Assembly (NCBI GenBank): GCA_012033205.1
Contig: JAAUSO010000011.1
Location: 1-64,000 of the forward strand
Direction: 5' to 3'
Source: Richelia sp. SL_2_1
GTDB taxonomy: Bacteria > Cyanobacteriota > Cyanobacteriia > Cyanobacteriales > Nostocaceae
DNA: 64,000 nucleotides
The position numbers and the translations under genes are program-made. The stretch's first letter is position 1. Each line of letters starts with the position of its first letter. The notes beneath the pieces were generated by a model that worked only from the letters and a program-made list of their open reading frames with translations, was not told the DNA's origin and ran no database searches. Below, one piece after another: positions 10,712-21,734 of this stretch.

Positions 10712-11533
10712 ATGTCTAGTGTTTCAAATATTAAGTGGACAGGTGTACGTTCATCCCCCTACGGAATAGAGCCGTTTCCTCAACCAGAATATTGGAATAA
10801 AGCTATGAAAACTATGACTGGATACTTCTCCGGTTCCATTCCAGTAGCTGTCTGGGGAATTGGAGAAATTATTTTCGATGATACAAATAGCGGTATGAAA
10901 ATGGGTTTCCCAAATCCTGCTGGCAAGTATAATGATGATAATGGAAAAATTCGTTTTTCAGAGGAAGATAAGTACGAAAAGTATTTTAGTTATTTTGATA
11001 GCCAGGGAATTCAAGTTTTTTTACAAGTTGAATCGGGCTTTGCTGATATTGGGCTTCTAATTGACGCAACCTTCCAACAGTATGGACATCATCCAAGTAT
11101 CATCGGGTTTGGTGTTGATGTAGAGTGGTATCGGAGCAAATGCGATGGCTGTAAAAATGAACCAGTCACAGACGAACTGGCGAAAGTTTGGGAAGAGAAA
11201 GTAAAATCATACAATCATAGCTATCAACTTTTTCTCAAGCACTATGATAAATTTCAACTACCCCCTACTTACCGGGGCGATATTATCTTTATTGATGATA
11301 CTCAGAAATTCTCCAGTTACGAAGAATTTTTGAATGAAATGATCGATTTTGCCGATTACTTTGGTACAAACTCGGTAATGTTCCAGATTGGTTACAAAAG
11401 CGATAAGCCCTGGTGGGAGCAGCTACCTCAACCAATTCCGCAAAAAATAGGTCAAGACTTGGCTCAAAAATCCAGCAATCGAGATGTGGGAGTGATTTGG
11501 GTTGATTTTACCCTCAAAGAGATTATCCCTTAA
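10712..11533 (+). CDS. Hypothetical protein, possibly TIM-barrel glycosidase-like
   Basis: Intact 273-aa ORF; motifs IGFGVDVEWY and FIDDTQKFSS suggest a TIM-barrel hydrolase-like fold, not certain. Confidence 0.6.
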   Translation: MSSVSNIKWTGVRSSPYGIEPFPQPEYWNKAMKTMTGYFSGSIPVAVWGIGEIIFDDTNSGMKMGFPNPAGKYNDDNGKIRFSEEDKYEKYFSYFDSQGIQVFLQVESGFADIGLLIDATFQQYGHHPSIIGFGVDVEWYRSKCDGCKNEPVTDELAKVWEEKVKSYNHSYQLFLKHYDKFQLPPTYRGDIIFIDDTQKFSSYEEFLNEMIDFADYFGTNSVMFQIGYKSDKPWWEQLPQPIPQKIGQDLAQKSSNRDVGVIWVDFTLKEIIP

Positions 11534-11664
11534 ACTTAGTGAAATTGGCGAAAGTGCAATAATTTTGTATTAACCAGTTCCGACATCTTCGTTTCACCCC
11601 CACTTTACTCGGACTTCTAAGATGGGGTGAATTTAAACTTCTACAGTTACCTAACCTAAATCAT

Positions 11665-12513
11665 TTATTGAGGAATACAAAGCTTCCATCCCGGTTCAAT
11701 TTGTTCAGGTACGCTAATCAAATCTTTATTCGCTTCATAAATTTTCCTCCAGGATTGTTCGCTGCCATCTCGGTAAAATTTTTCGGCTATCTTTGATAAA
11801 TCGTCACCAGATTGTACTTCGTAAATTTGAGAATTTGGCGGACATTTTCGCTGAGGAGGTTGTGGTGTAGACGATAGGAGTTGTTCAATAGTGACAAAAC
11901 TCAGTCCTCGTTGTTTTAGTTGGGGAATAGCAATATCAACTGCTTTGACTGTATCCTCTCCCCGTGGTTTGTTCCCCTCCCCAGGTAAATCGTGACACAG
12001 AATAATCGAACCATTTTTAGCAGATAGCAAAGTTTTAACAATTGAGTCTACTCCAGGACTTTCCCAATCTTTCGTATCACCACCATCTGACCAGTGAATA
12101 TGAGCTAGTCCAAGAGTTTCTGCTAATTTAGTTACTCGGTTGCGATCGTCACCTCTGTTATCCCCAAAAGGAGGTTCACCCATCGGGGGACGAAAATATT
12201 TGGCGGTATACCCGGTTACTTGTTTAATTACTTCGTTAGTATCGCGTAATTTATTGATAATTGTATTATCATCCAACGTCCGAAGACTTTGATTATCATT
12301 AGAATGATTTGCGATCAGATGACCTTCTTTATAGGTCTGCTGGACAATTTCGGGAAGCTCTAGAATACGTGGAGCAATGCAAAAAAAAGTGGCTTTAATG
12401 TCGTGTTTGCGGAGTACATCAAGCAGTTTTCGGGTTATTTCATAGGGTCCGTCGTCGAAAGTGAGAGCAATGTAAGGTTTGTTCGGATCACCTGAGTAAA
12501 TTGGTTCTGACAT
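11665..12513 (-). CDS. Polysaccharide deacetylase with C-terminal LysM
   Basis: IALTFDDGP, HSNDNQSL (NodB H-S/T-x3-4), RPPMGEP; C-term YEVQSGDDLSKIAEKFYRDG LysM. Confidence 0.93.
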   Translation of the reverse strand: MSEPIYSGDPNKPYIALTFDDGPYEITRKLLDVLRKHDIKATFFCIAPRILELPEIVQQTYKEGHLIANHSNDNQSLRTLDDNTIINKLRDTNEVIKQVTGYTAKYFRPPMGEPPFGDNRGDDRNRVTKLAETLGLAHIHWSDGGDTKDWESPGVDSIVKTLLSAKNGSIILCHDLPGEGNKPRGEDTVKAVDIAIPQLKQRGLSFVTIEQLLSSTPQPPQRKCPPNSQIYEVQSGDDLSKIAEKFYRDGSEQSWRKIYEANKDLISVPEQIEPGWKLCIPQ

Positions 12514-12629
12514 GATAGTTTTTTCTCACTAATTCCATAGGAATTACTAGATACCAGGGTTTTCAACTTATGCAGTTGCAACAATAAAATCAAATAAGAG
12601 GTTGTAATGCAAGGTTTTTACATTATTAT

Positions 12630-14039
12630 TCAACCGTCTTTCCAAGTACCGTGAAAACCGGGAGGAATGACGCTGGGTAAACTCAATTTACAAACAGGTT
12701 GTTTATCTAAATTATCAGCATCAAATATCCATATTTGACTATTATCAGAATTACCATCATACACAACTGTTAAAATCCAACCTTGTGCATAAATTGGTTC
12801 GGAAGGATAGAGATTATCTTCAAAGTTTGCTTCTATCAAAGTATTAGTTTGATGGTCAAAGCAAGCAATTCTATTTAATATTTCTTGACTAATATCTGTA
12901 CCTTCCTTAACTGTAGAAATATAGGTATATCGGGAATATTTTCCGACATTTTGCTGCGGTACAATGGGAAATTCACAATGTCTATCAAATAATGCTTCTA
13001 TATTACTAACTTTACCAGTTTGCGGATTTAATTTTATTCGCGTTAAGCTACTTTTTGCCGCAGTATGAGTTTCACCTGTTGCAAGTTCTTTAAGATATTG
13101 ATTAGTTTGAAAGTCTTGATAACTAGCGATATCAACAATGACTGCGCCACTATTATCTACGTAACCATTAGAAAAATGCCATTGAAACCAAGATTCTGTT
13201 TCACTACGGCTGATAATATCTAAAGTATTACGGTCAATAACTAAAATTTGAGTTCCTTGACTTGGTTGCCATTCTAAGGCATCACTATAGCAACTCAATC
13301 CTATTGCTGGCATCAATAAATTTAACCGCACTGGAGGAATAAAAAAGATTAAATATTCTCCTGCTAACACAAAATCATGTACTAAAGGTACACCATCAAT
13401 TTGATGTGCTGCTTTTTTGATAATCTTTCCTGTAGCATCACTTTTATAAATATTAAGAGTTGCATTTAATCCAGGTGAAATCCCAAAATTAAAAATTTCT
13501 CCTGTTTGAGAATCAACTTTCGGATGTGCAGAATATGCTAAACCATTATCCAATCCGCCTAAATTATCTTTGCCAAAAGTATCGAGATTCTCTAAATCAA
13601 GTGCGTGGGGGTTATCACCTTCCCATAATGCTAAAAGTTTATCAGGTAGCGCTAAAACCGAAGTATTTGCCGCATTTTTAATTGGTTTTAACCACTGATT
13701 CCAAATTGCTCCCGGTGCTTTCATCCCATAATTACCGTAGAGCAATTTACCTGCACTCGCTTCTTGTTTAAATTCCTGAGTTTGTACATAACGATAAACC
13801 GCTGATGGGTTATTCCCCGTCAAATGTACCGCCAGAATTGCACCATCCCCATCAAACCAGTGTCCTACAGAAATTCCACCACGCTGCAACCTTCCTGGTC
13901 CGTTACGATAAAGGGTACCATTTAGACTTGCGGGAATTTCACCATCAATTATTGATAGTGGAGTTAAAGGAAATTCCGTCGCGGGTTTTTCTAAAGCTTT
14001 AGCCCAAGCTTTTTTTGCGGATTTTTGAATTGTTTGCAT
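12630..14039 (-). CDS. Carotenoid oxygenase family protein
   Basis: LNGTLYRNGPG, GHWFDGDGAI, FHGTWKDG C-terminus; conserved His positions of carotenoid cleavage dioxygenases. Confidence 0.93.
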   Translation of the reverse strand: MQTIQKSAKKAWAKALEKPATEFPLTPLSIIDGEIPASLNGTLYRNGPGRLQRGGISVGHWFDGDGAILAVHLTGNNPSAVYRYVQTQEFKQEASAGKLLYGNYGMKAPGAIWNQWLKPIKNAANTSVLALPDKLLALWEGDNPHALDLENLDTFGKDNLGGLDNGLAYSAHPKVDSQTGEIFNFGISPGLNATLNIYKSDATGKIIKKAAHQIDGVPLVHDFVLAGEYLIFFIPPVRLNLLMPAIGLSCYSDALEWQPSQGTQILVIDRNTLDIISRSETESWFQWHFSNGYVDNSGAVIVDIASYQDFQTNQYLKELATGETHTAAKSSLTRIKLNPQTGKVSNIEALFDRHCEFPIVPQQNVGKYSRYTYISTVKEGTDISQEILNRIACFDHQTNTLIEANFEDNLYPSEPIYAQGWILTVVYDGNSDNSQIWIFDADNLDKQPVCKLSLPSVIPPGFHGTWKDG

Positions 14040-14231
14040 ATTAAAATTATAGATTGTTTCTTAACCTTATTACTATCTAAATTTTACAAGTAATTCCTCA
14101 CGAGATAATTGGATAATTAAAAAAACTCTGAGTTCCTCGGCGCTTCCTTTGCGTGCCTCTGCGTTTACAAATAGATAATTCCATAATTCCAATTACTCTG
14201 ATTCGTAATAATTCTTGAAGCTAGTCATGAG

Positions 14232-15365
14232 ATGATGTTTATTAGTGATAAAATTTGTGAAAGTATCTTAAATACAAAAAGCATTATGTCACAACTAGAA
14301 TATTTTTTATTAACTCGCGTTTTACTGGATTTCGAGCAGAATGCTAGCGATATCATCAGCGATATTTCTGCTGGGACTTTTAGTGATGATGGTAGTCTGT
14401 GGGTTGGTTCTGATGAAATGGTTGGGGTTGAGCGTCTTTCTCCTATCGATTGTCATTATTATGGTAAACATCAACGGTTTTTGTTAAAGGATTATCTAGA
14501 CTTATTTGATGATGATGAAATTGATATTGAAGGAATGGATTTTAGTGGTGGTTATCTGTGGTTGACTGGTTCTCACAGTACCAAAAGAAAGAAACCCAAA
14601 GGCAAAGATTTGCAAACCGATTTAGCAAGACTTGCCACTATTACTACTGACTTAAATCGTTTTATTTTAGCAAGAATTCCTGTGATTAATGGTGAATTAA
14701 TTAAATCTTATGTTCCTGTTGAAGGAGAAACTAAAACAGCAGCTTGTTTACAGAAAATCGACGAACGTAATTTGTTATTTGAAGTCTTAAAAGAAGACGT
14801 ACATTTACAACCATTTATTACGGCAAGAATACCTTCTAAAGATAATGGTTTGGATGTTGAAGGTTTAGCGGTAGCAAGTAATAATCGGTTGTTTTTAGGA
14901 TTGCGAGGACCTGTATTACGGGGATTAGCTGTAATTTTAGAAATACAGATCACAGAATCCGAACCTGGTGTTCTCGTGCTGGAAGAAATCACCGACGAAG
15001 GAAGAAAATACAAAAAGCATTTTCTCGATTTGAATGGTTTGGGAATACGAGAATTATGTTTACAAGATTCAGATTTGATTATTTTAGCAGGACCGACGAT
15101 GGCTTTAGAAGGGGAAATGGAGGTATTTCGCTGGAAAAATGCGGTTAATAATTCCAGTAATAGTGATAACATTCACAAACAGGATAAGGATAGCTTGTTT
15201 CCTTTATTTGACTTACCTTTTACCATTGGTTCCGATCATGCTGAAGGATTAGCATTATATCCCTGTTGGGGAGAAAAAAATAGCTTGATGATATTTTATG
15301 ATTCTCCTAACGTTCGCCGTTTACGAGGAGATAAACAAATATTTGTTGATGTTTTTGAAATTTAG
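14232..15365 (+). CDS. DUF3616-like protein; start may be ~14286 (MSQLEYFLL)
   Basis: DVEGLAVASNNRLFLGLRGPVLRGLAVILEI and SDHAEGLALYP typical of DUF3616 proteins. Confidence 0.82.
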   Translation: MMFISDKICESILNTKSIMSQLEYFLLTRVLLDFEQNASDIISDISAGTFSDDGSLWVGSDEMVGVERLSPIDCHYYGKHQRFLLKDYLDLFDDDEIDIEGMDFSGGYLWLTGSHSTKRKKPKGKDLQTDLARLATITTDLNRFILARIPVINGELIKSYVPVEGETKTAACLQKIDERNLLFEVLKEDVHLQPFITARIPSKDNGLDVEGLAVASNNRLFLGLRGPVLRGLAVILEIQITESEPGVLVLEEITDEGRKYKKHFLDLNGLGIRELCLQDSDLIILAGPTMALEGEMEVFRWKNAVNNSSNSDNIHKQDKDSLFPLFDLPFTIGSDHAEGLALYPCWGEKNSLMIFYDSPNVRRLRGDKQIFVDVFEI

Positions 15366-16042
15366 TTAAATTCCTCAACTATCTTACCTTCTCCATTGTG
15401 CAATCGACTCAAATTGCTTTCCACAGTCTTCGTATAAGGATGTTCCTCCCCTAACACAGCAAGACAAATATCTAATGCTTGTTGAAAAATCGGTTCAGCT
15501 TTGACTGTAAACCCTTGACAAAGATACATTTGTGCCAAATTATTTAAAGTTGTACCCGTGTGAGGATGCATTTCTCCAAAGTTGTTTTGACAGATTTCTA
15601 ATGCTTGTTCAAAAAGAGGTTTGGCTTGGTGATACTTCCCCATGCAGCAGTATAATGCAGCTAGACTATTCACACTCTCAGCGGTGGTAGGATGTTGCTC
15701 TCCAAGGATTTGAGAACGAATTTGCAGCGCTTTTTTTAAATAAGTTTCTGCGGTATCGTATCGCCTTTGAGATTTGTAAATTAGTCCTAAATTGTGGAAA
15801 CTTTCGGCTGTCTGGGGATGTTGTTCGCTAAGTATTTTACAATTAATCTCTAGCGCTTGTTGTAAGAAACTTTCTGAAGAAGCATAGTTTCCTTGTTGAT
15901 AAAGTAAGTAACCGATTTTGTTAAGTCTATCAGCAACAGCAGATGTTTCTTCAAAGTAACTAATTTCCATGTTGACATGGCGACGTTGTGTGAGAAAATC
16001 TACTGTATCGCATTCGCCACGGATGCGGGAAAGATTTATCAT
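15362..16042 (-). CDS. Tetratricopeptide (kinesin light chain-type TPR) protein
   Basis: 42-aa repeats: HPQTAESFHNLGLIYKSQRRYDTAETYLKKALQIRSQILGEQ. Confidence 0.92.
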   Translation of the reverse strand: MINLSRIRGECDTVDFLTQRRHVNMEISYFEETSAVADRLNKIGYLLYQQGNYASSESFLQQALEINCKILSEQHPQTAESFHNLGLIYKSQRRYDTAETYLKKALQIRSQILGEQHPTTAESVNSLAALYCCMGKYHQAKPLFEQALEICQNNFGEMHPHTGTTLNNLAQMYLCQGFTVKAEPIFQQALDICLAVLGEEHPYTKTVESNLSRLHNGEGKIVEEFN

Positions 16043-16900
16043 TGCAGTAATTCATTGTAGCGTTTGGGAATGTGGTAAACCAAGGCTAATTTCGCCGATT
16101 TCTCAAGCTAGTTTGTATGCTTCACAGTTATTACTGATGTGTTAAGTAATCCAAATTATTGTAAATATTGCCTAAGATTTAGTGACAGAAAAACCCTAGA
16201 AAGTGATTTTGATCTACAAGTTGTAGGATATTCAAAGTTTGTTGCAACTGCTTTGATGCTGTACCCAAATTTTTCTCACTAGATTCTTTTTCTACTTTTT
16301 TCCGCTCAGCTTCATGGGAAATTAGACGTTCTCAGATTTTTAAAAACATCTTTAAAGCGCCGTCTATTATTTAGATTCCTGACTTGAAGTCAGAAAAATT
16401 ATTTCCCTCAATTTAGAAATTAGAATAGAGAATTTAGTTACTAATTACAAAACGAGCCGATAGGGAAAACAAATACGGATTATTTCTACTTAGGAACTCT
16501 AATTATCTAATATGATTTAATTTTTGAGAATGCATTTCTACACTGAAAAAGATAAGTTGAAAATCATGTTGAGCAAAAAACAAAATTATTCAAGCTATCT
16601 TCAGATATTGCGCTCCTGATTAACTCCAGTATAAATTATTGCTATGGATTCATATGTATATCCAGATAAACTTCATGTAATATAAATAAAAACTTCACTA
16701 TTTTTAGGGATTGACTAATAGATTAATATGTGTAATGTAAATATATATTCTTTTCTTTTCTTTTCTTTTCTAAAATTAAAGTCTTGGCATTATTATTTGA
16801 TATTAATCGAAAGTGACGGAGAAATATTTTTCGATATTTCGATATTTTTAATTTTTATGTATTATTTAAAAATCTATTTCCCCGTCACGATTTTACAGTT

Positions 16901-18303
16901 CTACAACTGTTTAACTTCAGAAACTAACTTACCTACCATGTCTTTAGCACTACCAAAAAGCATCGAGGTTTTATCTTTATAGAACAGGCTATTATCAACA
17001 CCTGCAAAACCTTTACTCATACCGCGCTTAATTACAATCGTTTGTTTAGCGCGATCGACTTCTAAAATAGGCATACCATAAATCGGACTATTTTTATCAC
17101 TTCTAGCGGCCGGATTCACCACATCATTTGCCCCAATAATTAAAGCAACATCAGTTTGTTCAAATTGGGGATTGACATCTTCCATATCATAAAGCTGTTC
17201 GTAGGGAACGTTTGCTTCAGCAAGTAACACATTCATATGTCCGGGCATTCTTCCAGCTACCGGATGAATGGCATACTTAACATCTACACCCATGCGCTCC
17301 AATTGATCAGCTAATTCGCGAACACCGTGCTGTGCTTGAGCAACAGCCATTCCGTAACCGGGAACGATTACCACAGAACGAGCATAACCCAGCATCATCG
17401 CACCTTCTTCGGGATCAATACTGCGAACAACTTGCTCGGTTGCGCTACCACTAGCACCAGCACCACCACCACCATCTGTACCGAAAGCACTAAATAATAC
17501 ACTGAACAAAGAACGGTTCATTGCCTTACACATGATTTGTGTGAGGATTAAACCACTGGCTCCCACCAATGCACCAGCGATGATTAACATATTGTTCATC
17601 ACCACAAAACCAGCAGCAGCCGCAGCCAAACCAGAAAGTGAGTTTAACAGCGAAATTACTACCGGCATATCACCACCACCGATGGGGATAACGAACAATA
17701 TACCTAGCAGTAATGAAATGCCAACTACCCCTAAAAATACGGGTAAATTGTAAGGATTTATAATCAACAATCCACTACCGACAATATAAGCAACTAACAG
17801 CAAAATATTGAAAGGCTGTTGTAAAGGATAAGTAATCGGCGTACCTTTGAGAATTCCTTGCAACTTAGCAAAGGCGATTGTACTACCTGTAAAAGTGATA
17901 CCACCGATAAATACATCAAGCAGCATGGAAATATTTACATCCAAACCAATTGGTTGAGAAGTTTCTAGTAACCGCCAAAACTCAGCAACCGCCACCAAAG
18001 CAGAAGCAGAACCCCCCAAACCATTGAGTAAACCTACCATTGGGGCATTTGCGTCATCTGTACCGTATAAGCAGCAACAGCCCCGATAGCGGAGCCAATT
18101 GCTAAACCCAACAGAATCATCTGATAATTCAACACCTGCTGATTGAGCAGAGTCGCGGCGATGGCTAATAACATCCCTACAGCGGCTATCACATTACCGT
18201 TTCGTGCGGTAGCAGGTGAACCTAACTTTTTTAAACCCAGAATAAACAAAGATGCAGCAACTAAATAAGTTAACTGAATTCCAGTTGGCAGAAAATCGCT
18301 CAT
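16901..18303 (-). pseudogene. pntB: NAD(P) transhydrogenase subunit beta, split by an apparent -1 frameshift into ORFs 18034..18303 and 16901..18040
   Basis: N-term fragment ends MTQMPQW* and downstream ORF starts MVGLLNGLGGSASALVA; one extra A (CAA ATG GTA) would restore MPQMVGLLNGLGG. Confidence 0.9.
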
Positions 18304-18309
18304 ATTTTT

Positions 18310-18470
18310 GTTTGATAATTGATAGTTGACAGTGGAGAGTTGACAGTTGACAGTTGATTACAACTAATTCTTAACTCCTAACTCCTAACTCTTAACTCCT
18401 AACTCTTAACAGTTGACAGTTGAGAGTTGATTACAACTAATTCTTAACTCCTAACTCCTAACTCTTAACT
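18310..18470. repeat. Heptanucleotide repeats between pntA2 and pntB with a 46-nt direct duplication
   Basis: agttgattacaactaattcttaactcctaactcctaactcttaact at 18352-18397 and 18425-18470. Confidence 0.92.
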
Positions 18471-18471
18471 T

Positions 18472-18759
18472 TTAACTGGCTTTCTTCTTGAACATTTCCA
18501 ACATTCTATCTGTGACGAGAAAACCGCCAACAACGTTAATAGTTGCTAGTATCACCGCAGTCAAACCTAGAATTACTGAGATATTGGATTCCTTGGCACC
18601 AGCAGCCACAATTGCCCCCAGTACTGCAATACCAGAAATTGCATTAGAACCAGACATCAAAGGTGTGTGTAAAGTTGGCGGTACTTTATTAATGACTTCA
18701 AATCCAATAAAAGAAGCCAAAACAAATACAAATAAAGCCGCAATTAATGCTTCTGTCAT
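18472..18759 (-). CDS. pntA2: NAD(P) transhydrogenase subunit alpha, membrane part (PntA2/PntAB)
   Basis: GFEVINKVPPTLHTPLMSGSNAISGI. Confidence 0.95.
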   Translation of the reverse strand: MTEALIAALFVFVLASFIGFEVINKVPPTLHTPLMSGSNAISGIAVLGAIVAAGAKESNISVILGLTAVILATINVVGGFLVTDRMLEMFKKKAS

Positions 18760-18892
18760 TCAAAAAAACTCCCATAAAATCAGTGAACAGTTATCAGTAA
18801 ACAGTTATCAGTATTACTAGTTCCTAGGCTGAGCCTGCCTGGGAAGTAAGGTTTTGAGACTGAACTGCATCGATTATTGCAATTGCTCATTG

Positions 18893-20053
18893 TTAACTAT
18901 TAACTGTTAAAGCTTGTAAAGCATCTTTTACTCTTTGATTGCGAATTTCACCGTTATGGGTAACGCAAGCAGCATCTACAATGTCGTCGGTAAAATCAAG
19001 ATTCAAAGCTTTATCTTTCACGAGTAAATTCATCAGTGAAACTAAATTTTTTGAATACAATTGACTAGCGTGAACTGGTACTGATGAAGGTAAATTAATC
19101 GGACCAATAATTGTCACACCGTTTTTAACTACATTACCACCAGGTTCGGTATAAGCTGCATTTCCCCCTTGATTTGCGGCTAAATCGACAATCACTGCAC
19201 CGGGTTTCATTTGGGCAATCATTTCTTCTGTTACCAATCGAGGCGCTTTTCTACCCGGTACTTGAGCAGTTGTAATGACTACATCAGCATTTTTTACCCG
19301 CTCGGTAACAGCTTCTTGAGTACGCTTTTTGCTTTCTTCAGAAATTTCTTTAGCGTAACCCCCAGCGGTGGCTGTTTCTTCATCTAACTTAACTTCAACA
19401 AATTTCGCTCCCAAACTTTGCACTTCTTCTTTCACAGCGGGACGAATATCAAAAGCTTCTACCACCGCTCCCAAACGTCTTGCAGTTGCTATCGCTTGCA
19501 AACCAGCTACACCCGCACCCATGACAAACACTTTCGCCGGAGCAATTGTACCGGCTGCTGTTGTCAACATCGGGAAATACTTTGGTAAGGCTTCCGCAGC
19601 GATTAATACCGCCTTATAACCTGCAATGGAAGCTTGGGAAGATAAAGCATCCATACTTTGCGCTCTGGTGCTGCGAGGAATCATTTCTACACTCAAAGCA
19701 GTTACTTTACGCTGTGCTAATTGTTCAATCAGCGATGGATTTGCTAAAGGATTGAGAAACCCCATTAATACGGTTCCTTCCTTCAATAAATCAACTTCCG
19801 AACTGCCATCTTCTCGTTGTTGCGGAGGACTTACTTTGAGTAGGATATCTGCTTCACCCCACAAGGAAGCAGTATCAGAAATAATTGTTGCCCCGGCTGC
19901 TTCGTAATCAGAATCGTTAAATAGTGCTTTTTCACCAGCACCCGCTTCTATCCATACCTCGAAACCTTGTTTAACCAACTTTGAAACAACATCTGGAATT
20001 AATGCTACACGACGCTCGCTAGCTTCTATTTCCTTCGCAACTGCGATTTTCAT
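18893..20053 (-). CDS. pntA1: Re/Si-specific NAD(P)(+) transhydrogenase subunit alpha (soluble part)
   Basis: MKIAVAKEIEASERRVALIPDVV, VMGAGVAGLQAIATARRLGAVVEAFDIRP. Confidence 0.96.
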   Translation of the reverse strand: MKIAVAKEIEASERRVALIPDVVSKLVKQGFEVWIEAGAGEKALFNDSDYEAAGATIISDTASLWGEADILLKVSPPQQREDGSSEVDLLKEGTVLMGFLNPLANPSLIEQLAQRKVTALSVEMIPRSTRAQSMDALSSQASIAGYKAVLIAAEALPKYFPMLTTAAGTIAPAKVFVMGAGVAGLQAIATARRLGAVVEAFDIRPAVKEEVQSLGAKFVEVKLDEETATAGGYAKEISEESKKRTQEAVTERVKNADVVITTAQVPGRKAPRLVTEEMIAQMKPGAVIVDLAANQGGNAAYTEPGGNVVKNGVTIIGPINLPSSVPVHASQLYSKNLVSLMNLLVKDKALNLDFTDDIVDAACVTHNGEIRNQRVKDALQALTVNS

Positions 20054-20759
20054 GAATTCTCCTAATTAATCGTTAGTTATTTTTAGGACTTACTGACATA
20101 TTTTTTTGTAGGGTGCTTGTACACTGCATATGAAAGTGAGAGTACGGCACCTTCCCAGGATTTGATGACAATTGCGTCAGTCCTGATTTTTTTAGAAAAA
20201 GTGAAAATATCTTTGAGTAAGGCATAGCTAATATTAACAGTAGGCTTTGATCTGTAAAGCCGCTGAGTTAAAATTTTCGACCCTAGAAGACTGTGAACAA
20301 AAATAAATTATGGTTTATCCTAAGTCGATTTCCCAACTTTTCTGCTCAATTTTTAACTTTTTTTCGGGATTGAGCATGACTCGAAACCAATTTTACTTGC
20401 TTACACAAAATTATCGTTCCTCATATCAGTATCTATAAATTTGTCAAACTTGAATAATTCAATCATCATTGAATTTCACTTTTAGGTGTCTATAACTTTG
20501 AAGGTAATAACAAGCAAATAAACAGCAAATTAATTCCATTAAATAAAACTTGTCCTTTTGAAGATAGCGTAATTTAGTTGATGATTGTTCGATTCAATAT
20601 TTCAACTTTTTTTACAAAATACTTCATTATTGAAACAGTTCTATATATTTGTAAACACTATCAAATTTTCATTACATTCGATGAATTTAAAACTTTAATT
20701 AATTTTCTGGGATGAAAAATTATGCATTTAGTAAAAGCGTCTAAATACTTATTTAGGTA

Positions 20760-20836
20760 TATAGCAATCCTAAATCATATATGACAACTCATGCTAATTT
20801 ACATCCCCGAATTCTTGAACAAGTCGGGGATCTTAA
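20760..20836. repeat. Dispersed MITE-like repeat, copy A
   Basis: tatagcaatcctaaatcatatatga ... atccccgaattcttgaacaagtcggggatct; matching inverted copy at 62645-62713. Confidence 0.85.
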
Positions 20837-21032
20837 AGTAGTCAACCTCAGTAATAAGAATCATTATTTAGTAGGTCAAAATAAACATTAATTCAGGCGG
20901 AATTTACATATTTATACGTATGAAGACACTTTTTGTAAGTAACTTACGTCCAATATTTAGGATTCAGTAGTAAAGTTTTAGTTACGAGCGTTAAATTCGT
21001 ACTGCCTTTATACACCAATTTCTGCCAGAGGA

Positions 21033-21569
21033 GTGATTATTATGCGACGTTTACTTTCTGCTGTAGCCGTAACTGGCTTTTTGCTTGCAGGAATGCCAGC
21101 AGCCATCACATCCGCACAAGGTTTACCAGGATTAACTTTGTTTAGCGGTGTCAAGAGCGAAAATCAGTTATCATACCGATTAGACTTTGGCGGACAAAAA
21201 AACGACTGGGATAGATACCGTTTAAGAGTTCCCGGCAAAAAATTAAATATGGCAGTTGAAAAGTTTGTCATCGCGTATCCAGATTACTACACTGGAGAAT
21301 TCGATACCAAAAAAGTTGAAATTCAAGTCGGAGGAAAGAAAGGCAAAACAGTTGCTGTCTCCGAAGTCAAATGGGATAAAGCAGGTAAAGTAATTGAAAT
21401 TTATCCTAAAGAACCTATTCCCGCAGGAAAAAGCGTTGAGTTAATTTTATCAAACGTCGAAAACCCAGACTTTCCCGGAACCTTCTACTTCAACTTACTA
21501 GTTCAATCTCCTGGTGATAAAACAGCGTTGACTCGCTATGTAGGAACTTGGATTATCGGTATTAATTAA
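21033..21569 (+). CDS. DUF2808 domain-containing secreted protein
   Basis: Signal peptide MRRLLSAVAVTGFLLAGMPAAITSAQG; LNMAVEKFVIAYPDYYTGEFD; NPDFPGTFYFNLL. Confidence 0.87.
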   Translation: MIIMRRLLSAVAVTGFLLAGMPAAITSAQGLPGLTLFSGVKSENQLSYRLDFGGQKNDWDRYRLRVPGKKLNMAVEKFVIAYPDYYTGEFDTKKVEIQVGGKKGKTVAVSEVKWDKAGKVIEIYPKEPIPAGKSVELILSNVENPDFPGTFYFNLLVQSPGDKTALTRYVGTWIIGIN

Positions 21570-21734
21570 AGATGGGAATAGGGAATACGGAGGATTTAGG
21601 AGTTAGTACCACCGGAGTTAGGAGTTAGTTTTGTAGGGTGTGTGATGCCGAGCTCGTTTATTACTGAAAGAATGTAGATAGAGACGCGAAATTATACCCT
21701 CCGGGCAGGCTTCGCTAATGCGTCTCTATAATCC

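Noticed and set aside
14708-15172. 154-aa antisense ORF
   Set aside because: Entirely antisense to the DUF3616 gene, Ser/Lys-rich shadow ORF
16728-16982. 84-aa ORF (+) with TTTTC microsatellite
   Set aside because: AT-rich intergenic; Phe/Leu/Ile-biased translation overlapping the pntB 3' end
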